Shown piece after piece: positions 35,184 through 48,165 of a stretch of DNA of 64,000 nt. How positions within the stretch are numbered: position 1 is the first letter of the stretch; every line of letters begins with the position of its first letter. Both the position numbers and the translations under genes were made by a program. The stretch spans positions 15,142,666 to 15,206,665 of the forward strand of contig NC_084663.1 of the NCBI RefSeq assembly GCF_028389875.1, read 5' to 3'. The notes under the pieces were generated by a model. The model was not told the DNA's origin and did not search any database. It saw nothing but the letters and a program-made list of their open reading frames with translations. The DNA is from Rhea pennata. Lineage: Eukaryota; Chordata; Aves; Rheiformes; Rheidae.

Positions 35184-38100
35184 TAAAGGCCAGGGAGGTT
35201 TTGTAGGCTCATGCCCTACAACATGTGTGGCACAGCTGGCAGGCCTGAGAGCTGCCAAGGTCCGCACACTTCACAGGCCTTGGACACAGCATCCTTCAAG
35301 GGCCAGGAAGGCTGCTGGGACAACATTTGCATGTTCTAGCCACAGCATCCTTGCAGAAAGAAGAAATATTAGCATCACCTTTCCTGGCCTGATCCCTGCT
35401 AGCTCTATCCATCTCTCCCATTCTGTAATTACTAAAACCGATTGTGAAGAAGGGACTTCTGCCCATATGGTCAGTGACTAGCAGGTTCAAGTCCTTCACC
35501 AGCCTCTCTGGGCACTGCTGACAGATAAATATAGGATGATGGAAAAGAGACAGGCTAGCATAATCAACTGCTTTTCAGACAGAGAAACTTGGTCCCAGGG
35601 CTCCTCTGCAGAAGCATAATTGCAGTGTATTGAGATGTACCAGATTCAGCTTTACTCTTACTAGTATGCTTCACTATTAGCAGAGTTATGGCAGCCTGGG
35701 ACTACCTCCCAGTGCTTCACCAGCGTTCAGCCTGAGTTTCATGCTGCCATAGCATCCCTGTGACTGGAACCTGGGCAGGTGCCTTACAGCAAGCTGAGGT
35801 TACAGCTGCACAGGGCTGCAGCCACATCTGGGAAAACACTTGCTGGAGACATGACTGTTTCACAGCTCACATCTCTCCCCTCACTGCCCTTTTCCCCCCC
35901 GTGACATTGGCCTCCCAAAATATGCTCTGCTCTTACAGATAAACAGTTCTGTAACTTCAAGGAACTGTTTTCCTCCACTGGCTTTTCATTCAGCAGCTGC
36001 ATGAAGCCTTAGACATACCCTGACCAGCACTCAGCACCCTCAGGCCAACGGATTGGTAGCAACATCCCAATGGCAGGATTGGATTGGGTCCTCCAGCATC
36101 ATCTTGCCACTCACTTCCCCATATATTTTGAAGCCTGTGTATCACAGTGAGGCTGCAAGAGACTGACAGCTCTGCACCAGCCCTAAGTGGAAAAGCTTGT
36201 TATATAAAAAGCTAGAGGAGGACAACTGTGGGGAGCATGAGCAGCCTCTAAGTGCTACAGTGGCATCACCCTGTAAGCTGCCACATCAATCTCCACCACC
36301 TTCGTGGCCACGAGAATGGAGATGGTGAGAGCCTGAAAGGGAATGACGTTCCTGCATATGGCTGCAGCGTCACAGTGCTTGGGACCTGTGGTGGCCACCT
36401 CAGCAGCAAACCCCTTGTCTTGGAGCTGCTTGAAACTGCAGACAGCACTGCAGCAGGCCAGGCCCCTGGGGAATCTGCAGGGCTGGGGATCAGCTGGGTG
36501 GGAATGGAAAGACCCCAGTGTCCCGAGGGCAGCAGGCCCTGGGGCCAGGGGAGACCTGTGCAGAGGCCGAGGAGACTATTAGGCCTCCCCGGGCAGCTCC
36601 TGCTGCCTCAGATTTTCATGGAACAACACTGACCCCCGGTGGTTTGACAGACTGATGAGGTAGGAAACTGGGCAAGAGATTTTTTTTCCATATGGAAAAA
36701 AATGTGTAGATGCAAAATTATATATAGAGCAGTTGCATGCAGCATGACACTTCCTCTGAAAGGCAGCCAGCCAAAAGAAAAGAGGACATTACTTGTACTG
36801 GGGCTTGGAAAAGAAGACAAAGAAAGTAAAAACAAGTAAATTTGAGAAAAATAGAATGAGAGCGCGATTTAGGAACCAAAACACTTAGACTTCTCTGTAA
36901 AGAGCTGATCCCATTACCTTTTTATTTTATTTTTTTGTGGGGCACACTGAGTCATTTCTGGAACAATAAAATGGTGTATTTCCTTTTGAGCTTTTACCTT
37001 CACCAGACTTCACTGAACTCCTTCCTTAACATTCATACAGGATGGATACTTCATCAATTGTTCCTTCATTTCTGTGCAGAGTAGGTCCAAGTATCAGGCT
37101 GGCAAGGCAGCTCCAAAGTTTCTCTCAAATATGGACAGCAGAGCAAGAAAATAGGAATGAGGAATCAGATCTGATCTACTTTCACTTTGAATTCCTTAAA
37201 CAGTCCTCTCTGCAATATCCAACCTGATCACGTCTTCCCATTTCATGCAGGCAGTATAACCACACTGTTATCTACAGAGGAGCCTAGGCTTTCTCCATTG
37301 ACCATCAGCAACCAGCACAAACTACATAATGCACTAATTAGGAACTGCCTTAAAGACTCAAAGACTCAGTCTGTGGCAGGAACACATATGAAATCAGACA
37401 TACACCAAAAGTCCATAAAAACCAGCATTTCAGAAGCTCAGAAAAATGAAAGAGTTCAAAGAGATCAAAATGGATTCCAGTTTCTGCCAGTGATTTTCTG
37501 TTAGACATGCTGTTTTCTGTTCCTTACACCAACAGCAAGACTGGTTCTTACTTGTCATCAAAGATTAAAAGGCAAGGACTAAAACCTCAACATGCAGCAT
37601 CACCTAGTCAGCTACTACACAGCTCTAGAAGCATCTGAAGACTTTTGAGAGCCTGATTTGCCAATCAGCCCCTCCTAAAAGTTCCCCAGATATCTAAATA
37701 TCCATTTCCAAACCTGCCTAGAAAGATCAGAGTCCTGACAATGTTAAACAGCAATATGTCAGGCTGACAGTTCAGCCTCAGTGAGGGATTTCCCCAACTA
37801 CTTTGCTGGAAGCCAGGAAGTATTTTTAGGTTATACCTATCTACTAGCTCTGGAGGGTAGAGAGAAAGCAAGCAGACTGCTGGTATCATTATCCTTGGTT
37901 ATCTGCACTGGGTGGTTGGTCTCTGGGACAGCTGATAGCTAATCCGCTTTAGCATACCCTCCAAACTAACCACTGCATAAAACTAGAAAAGTTGAAGCTG
38001 GTACCTTGGTACCCTTTCACTCCTTCTCTCCATCACTGTCATGCTTGGCTTGAGGAAGCCAGCTCAGTAAATCAACAAGGAACTAAAGTGACAGAAGTTT

Positions 38101-41100
38101 TAGTCCAGTATTTCAGTATTGTTCTGACAGATAAGTCAAGACAAAGATGGATGCACCCAGGGATTTCCCTATGCACAGCCAGGGTGGAATCAACCCCATG
38201 CTGTTGCTTGCTCCAGAAAGATCCTGCCTCATCACTGAACTGCAAGATTTTTCTCAGAATTAGAAGAGTAAAACAAACTTACTCACCTAGCAAGATAAAG
38301 CAGCAGCCAGCCACAAGGTGTCTGCAGCAAGAATCTGGAGGTAATCATTTCTGCAGGCTCTCCTTGGGTGGAAGACTCTCTATCCTTTCTGCTTTGCCAG
38401 CTGTAGGTCATGATGTGTAGTTTCAGCTGAATGGTACCCCAGGGGCTTGATCTTTCACAGTCCTGCCTGTTCTGGGGGCACCAACACTGATGCACAGCAG
38501 GTGTAAACTCTCATTCCAGACTGAAGACCTATTGAACTTACTGTTCACAGCATCTAGAACAGGTTAATGGCCTCTGGAAAAAGAAACCAGAAACCAGCCC
38601 TGCTCTATTTTGAATAAGGTTGCAAGCTCTGAAGCGCTCATACTGACCACTCCAACAACATGAACAAAGAACTCAAGACAGCTGCAATGAATTTGATCCT
38701 TGATTAAAACCAATGTAAACACACAAACCTCAAACCTTGACTCACATTTGTGCTTCTCCTAAGAGATAAATGGAAATAATTTGGTAGAGGTTTATGATGG
38801 CAACTGCTTTTCCAGTAGATTTCTTGCTGGAGCTCTTTGCTTTGTCAATCTAGCCAGGAACTGTGCTGACATTTGATCAGTAAAATTCAAAATGAAATTA
38901 TTTCATTGACTAAGCTTCCAGGGCTGAGGAAAAGATCAGAATATAGGCCCTTTAACTTTTTTGATTTGGCAGTGCATTTCTCAAACTTATGTCCTGATTT
39001 AGCTTCATTTTACAGATGCTCTTCATCAAACTCAGCACAAATCTCAAAGGCTCCTGAGCCTGCCAGTCCTCTCTCATTACTTTTAACGCATAGTTTCTGT
39101 GGAAACTAATGCTAAAAATAACCATGCTGATCTAGCCTGGCACATGCCAAATTCTTCTCTTATTGTAACCATTTGGCCTACTTGTGCTTATGAACTTCTG
39201 GAAACAGACACTACCAGTACCATGTCCATTTCTGCAGCCTCCGAGTCCTAGTCAGGAGTACTCTTAGCATCATGACTGGGCTTATTGCTTGAACTCTGTC
39301 TTGAAAATGCCCTGTACATCATAGTCACTTTTGGGAATATATGATAACTTTGCATTCAGCTCTGAATTTTCACAGTTTGAAGGACCTTCTCTTTGTTCTT
39401 CTGCTTTGCAGCCATTATTACATAGTGCTTTTCTCCTCTCCTCTGTTTTCTGTCAGGGATCTCTTTGTTGGCCAATTCAACTGACATGAAAATGAAACAT
39501 TAAGTTTAATTGCAGGCTGTTTCTATGGTGTAAATATGACTTGTTCCAGAAATACTGCAGAGAGCTCTGTGCTGCTAAAGAGCTCAAAGACAATGCTGGT
39601 CCTTTTGGACTAGAGGGAAGGCAGCTTGAGGTACAACCTATGTGTGAGAATTGTACAGTTTTGATCTCAAGGCTTTACAGCCTGTTTTTTGCTGCGTTTA
39701 GGCTAGAACATTGCATGGCAGTAGACAAAGTGTTTTTTATTTAGCTAGCTGTTGTGCATCATTTACAGCTTGCCCACTCTTGTTTATTTGCTTGACAAAG
39801 AAGCTTTAAGTCCTCCCCTGTAGGTAGTGATCTCAACAGGCAATTAATTAATGCCACCCAAATCCAGCTAACTGATCCAGCTGAAGATCTGGTCCAGGTA
39901 GGAGAATCAGCACCTCCTCTACTCCCCACAAACATCTTCCAGGTTATAGGCACCTCTCCATGGAAGAAAGGATATGACATTTCAGCCCACAGGACAACGG
40001 GTGATACAGAATAAATGTTCTCTAGCTAGCCTAAAGGTTATGAACTGAAACTTGAGGATGAATTTCCTGTATCAGTGGCACTGTTCTGGGAAACAGCTAA
40101 AACATTTTGTGCTCATAGAGTCAATGTAAAAGCAGAACATCAACTGCTTTGATCTGAAAATTGTGTTCTAGAAGAAATTACTATGAAACCTGAGGCAATC
40201 TTGTGTTTTTTTAAAAAAGGAGTAAAAATGTAATAAGGAAATACAACTTTCACTTCATAAAAAGAAAAACTGCAGAAGTAGAAAACTGCAGAAGCACGTA
40301 ATCCTGCAGAAGCAGGATTAACATGCATAGCACATGATTCACCCTAGAGCAAGGGAGAGCTCCAACAGAACTTGATCATATTAAATGTGAAGCTAAAATT
40401 AGATGCTTGCAAAAGCAAGCCAGGATGCAGAAATTAAAAATAGCTGTTGTATCTGAAGAAAGTGTGAGAGAATTAGATTGGAAGCCAGAGGAAGATGACT
40501 TGAGGGATGTATGAATGGGAAAAGAAAGAGGAGTTGGGAACAGAAGCATACACGAAACTAGAAGATTAGCACCCCAGGGGCAAGGACAGATGTGGCAGGT
40601 CAAACTACTGCTGCTGTTACAACACAAGAAATGGCCCCGGCGATTTCAGATAGATAGCGTGGGTCCTGGGCCACTGAAAGTGGCACGTTACAATGCACAA
40701 TTGTGTTTTCTTTCAGAAATTACTTCAAACTTTGAATTAAGTTGAAATGAAATACATAAATTGATCAGAGCTTGTGCTACATCAGCTTTACTTGGATTGT
40801 GAATCTAAAGATCTAGAAGGTCAATCTACAGCCTCCTGAATGAGTGCATTATGTCAAATTGTCTAGCAGATAGGTAATTAAAAAAACACAGCTGGTAGCA
40901 CTAACATTAATCCATGAACAGAGAGAAGAGTATTCTGTGAACAGAGAGTTGCTCATACATTGGAAGGATGTAATATCCAAGCATCAACCACCCATTCCTG
41001 GTGGAGCACAGCTAGCATGGCTCTCCTGGCAGCTATTACAATGAATCAGGTTGCTTGAACAGCAGATGAATTATGAGAACTACCTGCCCAAACACATGTC

Positions 41101-44100
41101 CACTATTCACAACAAATGCTGATATAGCAGAATGAAGTGGATCCCACTTGGAATCAGCTAGTAAAATAGTATGAAATATTACTGAGCATTATGCAAAGGA
41201 AAAAAAAAGAAAAGGGGAAAGTTCTTTTGTGGGCAAAGTAGGACCAGTGACTTAGAGAACTAAGGATATTGGTAGTAGAGGAGACTAGAAAGTGGCTGAG
41301 GTAGAGGAATAAGGGAAAGAGGTACAGAAAATAATAGCAATAGGTAGTAAATCAGAAGAGGATCACGCTCATAAAAGGGCATGGAGATTGTTAAAAGATT
41401 TAGAAGATATGACAAAATGGGATGGAAAGAAAACAAAAGATGTGCTGGTGTGATAGGACAGCTGACAGGAGCAGCATTAGCTGCAGTGCTGCTTCATCAT
41501 TCATCACTCAGCTCCACCTCCTCTCTCTCATTTCCCTCCTCCCCCCACCGGTGAAAAATCAACAATACAAGGATCTGCTTTGGGCCCAGGATAGGTACCT
41601 GTGTACTAAATACATTGGGGTCCTAGGGAGTAACCCCAGTTCCAAGCACAAAGTAGAGAAAAGACAGGTACTCCTCTCCTGGGCACAAGAGCATCAATTG
41701 GGGAGTCTACAGATTTTCTTAAGAAAAGAATATAAGAAAAATCAGAGTTGGCACCAATTTCTCTGGGACCCAGAGAGCTTGGCCTGAAATGCAGAGTAAA
41801 GCATTTGATTGTACCCACAAGTGTGTATGACCTAGCTGTAACTAGTGCCTTCCTGAATCAAGATGAAAAACAAAATACCTAGGCAAGAGTGCTATTGAGT
41901 GCAGGCAAGTCCCTGTAAGTTGAATATCAGGTGAAAAAATATAAAGAAGCCTTCTAAAAACAGAAGTCAGAAATTTTCACTTCTTTTTCCCTGCTCTAAA
42001 CATGGAGTGTCTGTAGGATGGCAGTGGAATTAGAGACACCCCTTGGATTCACTCAGCATGCCAGGAGAAAAGGGCATTCCACATTTGAATAGGATTTAAA
42101 ATATAAGCCTGTTGCTACATTATTTGGATTTAGTTTTAATCTTGAGATACATCCATTTGCCAGTATTTAAGAGTGGGGATGCAATCCGGTCATGTAGCTT
42201 TCCCATGAATCATTTCATTATTCAGGTTAATATTTAATGGTAGCTGAGCAGCAAAAACTGGCCTCCAACTTTGTGACAACTTTGCTTTAGATTATACAAA
42301 TCTGCTAGGAATGAATACATCCTAAATATTGCCACAAGAAATGGAGTAGAAGACCCGAACATCTCACATGCAGTCAAGACTTGCTTGAGTCAGTCATTTG
42401 TGGAAGCATCACTGGGGATTCTAAGACAATTTCCAAGGATTCCCTGATATCCTACCAGCTTCCCAGAAGTTTACAGTAGGGCAGGTAGCCAGACCAGTGT
42501 GGTGCAGCACAGGATGGCCAAGTTCCCTAGCTTTATGCACTTCTCAGTTCTAGAGGCAAGGAAAAAATAAAAAGGCTGTAGCTAACCCAGTGTCCTTGAA
42601 CAGGTGATGAAATCAGTCTTACAGCTGTTCACATCAAGGCAGCACTCATCCTCTTTCTTGTCTTCAGCAAAAGCCACACATCTGTATCTTCCACCGCTAG
42701 CAGCAGGAGGAGCGTAAGCAGATAGAGCTCTTATGACTTCACTACACACCACAAAATACCACTCAGATCTAGATAAATACAAGCTACTAATACTGCCAGC
42801 CTGTCAGGTTGCATTTCAGCAGCCTGGCTCTAGTTTAAGAAGGGGCTAGGTTTGCTAGCTGCAGTAGTAATGGCCGTATGGATGTAAATCTGTTAACTCC
42901 ATTCAGCACTTTCTGTACCAGCTACCAGAGATCTGGCAGTGCTAAATCTTACTTGGACTTGAGCTCCTGGGGCTTTTCTTGTAATGTGGTGGTAAAGTTC
43001 TTCACCAGCAGTTCACAGACACCATGCTAGCTCTAGCATTACACCAAGCCCCAGGGACTCTTCTGGGAATCAATGCATGCAATAAGTACGTTTCTCAGCC
43101 AGGCCCAACTCTCAGATGACTGGTCAGAGCATCCTAAACAAGTGATTCATATCCTTAAACATCCCCAAGTGCTGATGAGATTCTACTCTCTGAAAAAGGG
43201 TTCCCTATTAGTATTCCACCTGACCCCTCAGCTTTCCTCCTCCCTCCTTTTTTGCCACCACACAGCCTTTCTTCCTGCCATAGGTTTCAGAGCACAGTCT
43301 CCCCCTCTAACATCACCATGTACATCATTCCTCATTCCCCTTGCTGGAGCTGCATAACTATAGATCCCTACTAGGAGGATTCATGCAGGGAAGTTGGAAA
43401 GGGGTGAAAATGAGAGAATTTTTATGAGCTTACTCCACTGATGGCTGCAAGAGACTGTTGCCAGCTGAGGATTCCTTACCTGTAGAGATCTGGCAGATTT
43501 CCAGGCTTTTTGTTCCCTCAGTGGTCAAGCACACTGCATCTTCTTTGAGCCATGGTGATTCTTGTGCAGTGAAGATAATGATAAATCAGAGTCTTTTCCT
43601 TCCCCCACGAGTAAGACACTGAGCATCTCAGCACTGCCAGCATGAATGCAACGTCAATTCAAAGGCAAAGATTTCCTAATGCTTTGTGGGCATCCAGTGT
43701 AAATGAGAGCTGCTGCTTGCTCCTGCAGCATGATGCTTTCCATTTCATCTCAGTCACAGGACTCTAGCAGACATCAAAGCTGACAGCATTCTGCATCAGT
43801 CCCTCCTCCTTGCAAAGGGAAACAAGTCTTATCCTAGTGAATCAGAAGGGGACACGTGGCTATTTTCCCCTTTTAAAGTCTTACATGTCACATTCACCTT
43901 AGCCTGCAGAGCCAGGATGCTACTAATATTTAGCTGTGTGGAACATTCCACATGCTGCTAGTCAGAGGAAGGATACTGCAGCCAAAACAAATCTGTACCC
44001 GTTAATTGTTGTAAGTAAAGCATCATCTATTGCTTTAGAAAAATATGCATTTTGCAAGAGCTGCACCTTACTTTCCAAGAGCAAGATGTAACCAAGCCTT

Positions 44101-46900
44101 ACGTTAATTGGTAATAAGGTGTTCTTGACAAGGTCTGTTCACTAGCTGAAGTCTGAAGTCTTTTTCCCTAGCTCATATATTTATGGTTGGATTGTACACA
44201 TTTCAGAAACAAGCTCTGTGTTTTGCCAGCTGTAGCCCTGTCTGCCACATTTTCTCTCCATGCCTTCTGAATGAAGATGCTCTAGGAATGGCACATGCTT
44301 ATTTTATCCATGAAAAAAAAAGCATGAGAAATTCCCATTCTCAGCAAGACTGAAACTATCTCTTTACATGAGCATTATAGAATGAGTGCACGTTAAATTT
44401 AAGTTGTTGAAAGAAGCTATTGCAGTATGCTAAGCCTTCCAGCTTACTTTCACTTGCAGTAAGTCCTAAAACATTAGTGAAGCTTATACTGACCTAATCT
44501 ATTCCAGCTTTCAAGTGTGCAAAGCTGCACACAATTACTATTCTACAACTGCAAGCCATCCCACTCACAGGGCTACCTCCGATAAAGTCAATGAGCTATA
44601 GGACTGGAGCTTCAGTTGGTAAATATGCATATACTAGGTACACAGAAACATAGTTCTGTGTAAAACACTATAGGTTAGTAAAAAGTGCTTTGTGTCCATC
44701 ATACACAACCTTCAATCTCAAAGAATTACAGGGTTGAAGAGTTTAACTTATAATTAGCAGTATTTTCTTGGGCAATAAGAAAATTCATAGAGATTTTAGA
44801 TTTGGGATGAAGTATACGTTTTAAATAAGTAAGAACAATGATATAAACAGAAAGCCTCTGTCTTAAAGACAAAAAACAGGGCAAAGACAAACTATACATT
44901 CAGTACTAGAGAAGAGAATATTATAGAGAAGGGATCTCTACAAGGTTACATGTTTCAGCCCCTTGCTCAAAGCATGAAAAACTTCAATCAAGTGACAAAG
45001 ATTCATTTGCTACAGGCCTACTTTTAAAAGTTAACCTAATAGAATTAGTGAAAGGCCAAAATATTAGTCTTCATGATAGCCTTGTACAAGTGCTCCTATC
45101 TTGGTTCACACCAAGATCAAATAGCATGTACTATTTTACTGCAGGCCCCTATCATTCCATTAAGAAAATAATATTTGAGAAAGCTGAGAGGTTTTGACTG
45201 CCCTTCCTCACTCCCCAGATCAAATGAGCACCATATATTATGGAATAATAAACCTTCTCTATCAGTCTTTTCTCAACTATATTCAGTGATATAGACATAA
45301 AAGTTAGAGATTCTAATCCAAGACAGTGTTAGACAATAAATAAATGCTGTTCAAGAATAATGAAGATCTAAAGGTTTAAAGTTAGAACTTGGAACATGGA
45401 ATTTATGCAAATTATGAGGTGAGAAAGAACCTCACTAGAGTCACAGCTGACAGAAGGTTGAGAGCCAGCAGAACAGCTAATGTAAAGACACTTCAAAATA
45501 TGCCTTCTTAATATTTATAATCAAGTATCTGCCTCAGTACATGAAATCTTGATAAAAGCTTAAGTCTCTGCATTAGCTAACACCAAAACACTTTAATTGC
45601 TAATATATACGCTGCCTTTCCACAAGATTCATGCTGTATCTATAGTTCACACTGCAGTTCTGCTGGGAATGGTCAGATAGTGGAAACTGAAGAAAAAGAT
45701 CAGGCTCATCTTTTATCATCAAAGTTTCCAGCAAAGCTTCAAGACTCAATTTAGATTGCTGAAACAACAAAACAAACCCAGCTAAAAGTAATTTCCTGAT
45801 GGTTTACTATGAAAGTGCCAACAGCATGGGATTACTGGCAGAACGCCCACATCCTGGCTAATTTACATCCCAAACCCATCCAAGTAAGGTTGCAAAAATA
45901 GGTGGGTCAGTGTGTTAACAGCAACCACCAACAGCTTGAAGACAAACTATACACCCAAAATGGCAGATGAAACAGCCAAAGCCTCATGCTTTTGACCATA
46001 GTTTCTGCAGAACAGTCTACATGGGACTTGATCCTAAACACCAGCCCCAGAGACAAGGCTGCCAAAAGCATTCAGCTAATAGAGGTGCTGAAACATGGCC
46101 TGTCTGATTTTGGAGAGCCTGCCCTTGTTACTACCTAAGTAAGCCTTAACAGTGACTTGTTTAGCATCTTACTTCTGAGGACAAGGCACTTTCAATGAAA
46201 ATCAGGTTGTCCTCCCCAAATCCTATGTTCCAGTCTGTCCTTTGAGAATTTCATCTCACCCAGCTGAAGATGTAGTAGGCAGCTTCTTTCTCAGCACTAC
46301 ATGAAGCAGGATACAGAGTGCAAAGGTCCTATAAAGATCATATTATGGATTTTGAATCGCATGCTTTTGATGCAAGAGTCACAACCAAGTACCACTTTGC
46401 TTCTACCTTCCCTTCTACCTTAAAAGAGGCCTTTGTAAGGTGGGATAACATTTGATATTAAGTAACCATTAAGGAAATGCAAGCCATTTTTTTTCATGGC
46501 AGCAATATAGCTAGTAGTTGCTAACCAGAAAGCAGATGAGCTTCTACCATTTTCTACTCTTGTATTGGAACTGGAAGCAACAGAAAAGGCAAGATTCATG
46601 TACCCTTCTCTAAAAATATGCTATTTCATTTGAACTTCCTTTCAGAAGCGGTAAGAAAGTTTAGAGAATGTTAACTAATAAAAGCCCTCATCACCGTGGG
46701 CTATCAATTAGAAAGGAGCATTGGGTAGCCTTAGGCAGTTGTAGTTTGCAACAGCAATAGATAGCCTTCTTTACAAAAAAACTAAGGCATCAGTGTAAAA
46801 GTCTCCCTGCCACACAGATAGTATTAGATATTGCTGACCTCACTAGCTGAATAAGTTATGTTCCAGAAGCTGTAAAGCCAACACATTTGCTTCTGTTACA
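35184..46900. other. Intergenic sequence between CDHR3 and SYPL1
   Basis: About 11.7 kb with no recognised exon, RNA gene or repeat family. A perfect palindrome centred on ccatatgg with T/A arms lies at 36681-36702, and a ctgcagaag motif recurs three times at 40268-40310. ORFs are all short and unconvincing. Confidence 0.55.
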
Positions 46901-46937
46901 GTCAGTATTTAAAGGCACATTCCTTCAGCAGCAGTCA

Positions 46938-48033
46938 TTTATTTTGCTCTCTGGACTGGAAGCTCACTACCAGTAAGTTAGCATCTGGCACAGTGAACAA
47001 TTAGTGATGTGTTATATGCACACCACTATGCCTATTTTTAAATCACAAACAGTTTAAGAATCTGAAACTGACAGAACAGCAGCTTGTTTATTAGATTTGT
47101 CAAAACAAACATTCTTTCTGGACAATTCACAGTAAGTCAGATATCTTAGTAAAGAGACCCACATGAGAAGAATCAAGTATTGCTCCCAAAGATTTTAACA
47201 AGTTGAACAGCATCAGTTAAGACTTCATCATGTTCAGACATCTCCAGTTACGCCTCTTCATATACAACCATTGTTTGTGCACCTCAGAGGAATTTATAGC
47301 AACTCAAACATTAGCAGTTAGAATATATTAGCTTTGGTTTCTACAGTTCTACAGTGTGTGTGTGTGAATTTGGGACAGTATTCTTAAAAGTCATTTCTTG
47401 CACACATACACACTCATCTCCATTAAATCATGATCTTATAGTTAAGGTGTAAGTTTTCTTGTTTGGAGATTGTCCCAAGCCAATAACAAGTAACAATACA
47501 ATAAGCATGGAAATAATATCCTTCCAGACTTGTCAGCAGATTTTTTTGCTACAGCACTATGAATGAAAGTTCTACAAACATATGATAGCTGCAACAGACA
47601 GAGCTGTTTTACTCAGATGGCTTTCATAAGGTATCAATCATAGTAAGATGTTGAACAACCACATTTTCACTGGAATTTTACATCCCAGTTGCATTTATGT
47701 ATCAGTTTTCAATTGAGGCTTGTTAGAGCTAAGTAACCTTACATTAATAACCCAAATGCAATTGCTCTCCTAACCCATCCCTCCTATGACACTAACCTAA
47801 GAACCCTCTTGAAGGAGTCAGCATGTAGGTAATCTACACACTTTGCTCTTCAAAACTGTGATAAAAAAGCTGCACAACTTCAAAAAGTTGAGATACCCAA
47901 GATCTTATGCCAAACCATAGTACAAAGAAATTTGTTCAAAATTTTATCAATTATTACTGAAACAAATCCTAATGGATCTATGCTGTTGGTAGCATGTGGC
48001 AGAAACAGAAGCACTTCAGAGTATTCCTTGTTT
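46938..48033 (-). other. SYPL1: Probable SYPL1 3'UTR
   Basis: Region following the SYPL1 stop on the - strand. Candidate AATAAA signals (read as tttatt on +) lie at 47087-47092 and 46938-46943. The true end cannot be decided from sequence alone. Confidence 0.4.
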
Positions 48034-48165
48034 TTATATTCCTCTTGGAGCTGGATATATTCCTGAACTTTGAGAAGCTTTGTTTGTCTGGCTGTGCAAG
48101 TTGGTGTCCTTGTATACAAACCAAACATTTCCTCCCCACAGAATCATATTAAGCAAACCAAACAC
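48034..48165 (-). CDS. SYPL1: SYPL1 coding exon 5 with stop
   Basis: Acceptor ctacag. 43 codons plus TAA. TM4 (VFGLLNMILWGGNVWFVYKD) and a 25-residue tail rich in Ser, Asn and Gln. It lacks the long tyrosine-rich repeat tail of neuronal synaptophysin, as expected for SYPL1. Confidence 0.95.
   Translation of the reverse strand: MFGLLNMILWGGNVWFVYKDTNLHSQTNKASQSSGIYPAPRGI

Noticed and set aside
47880..48128. 82-codon - strand ORF overlapping SYPL1 exon 5
   Set aside because: A shadow of the last SYPL1 exon in another frame, continuing into 3'UTR.
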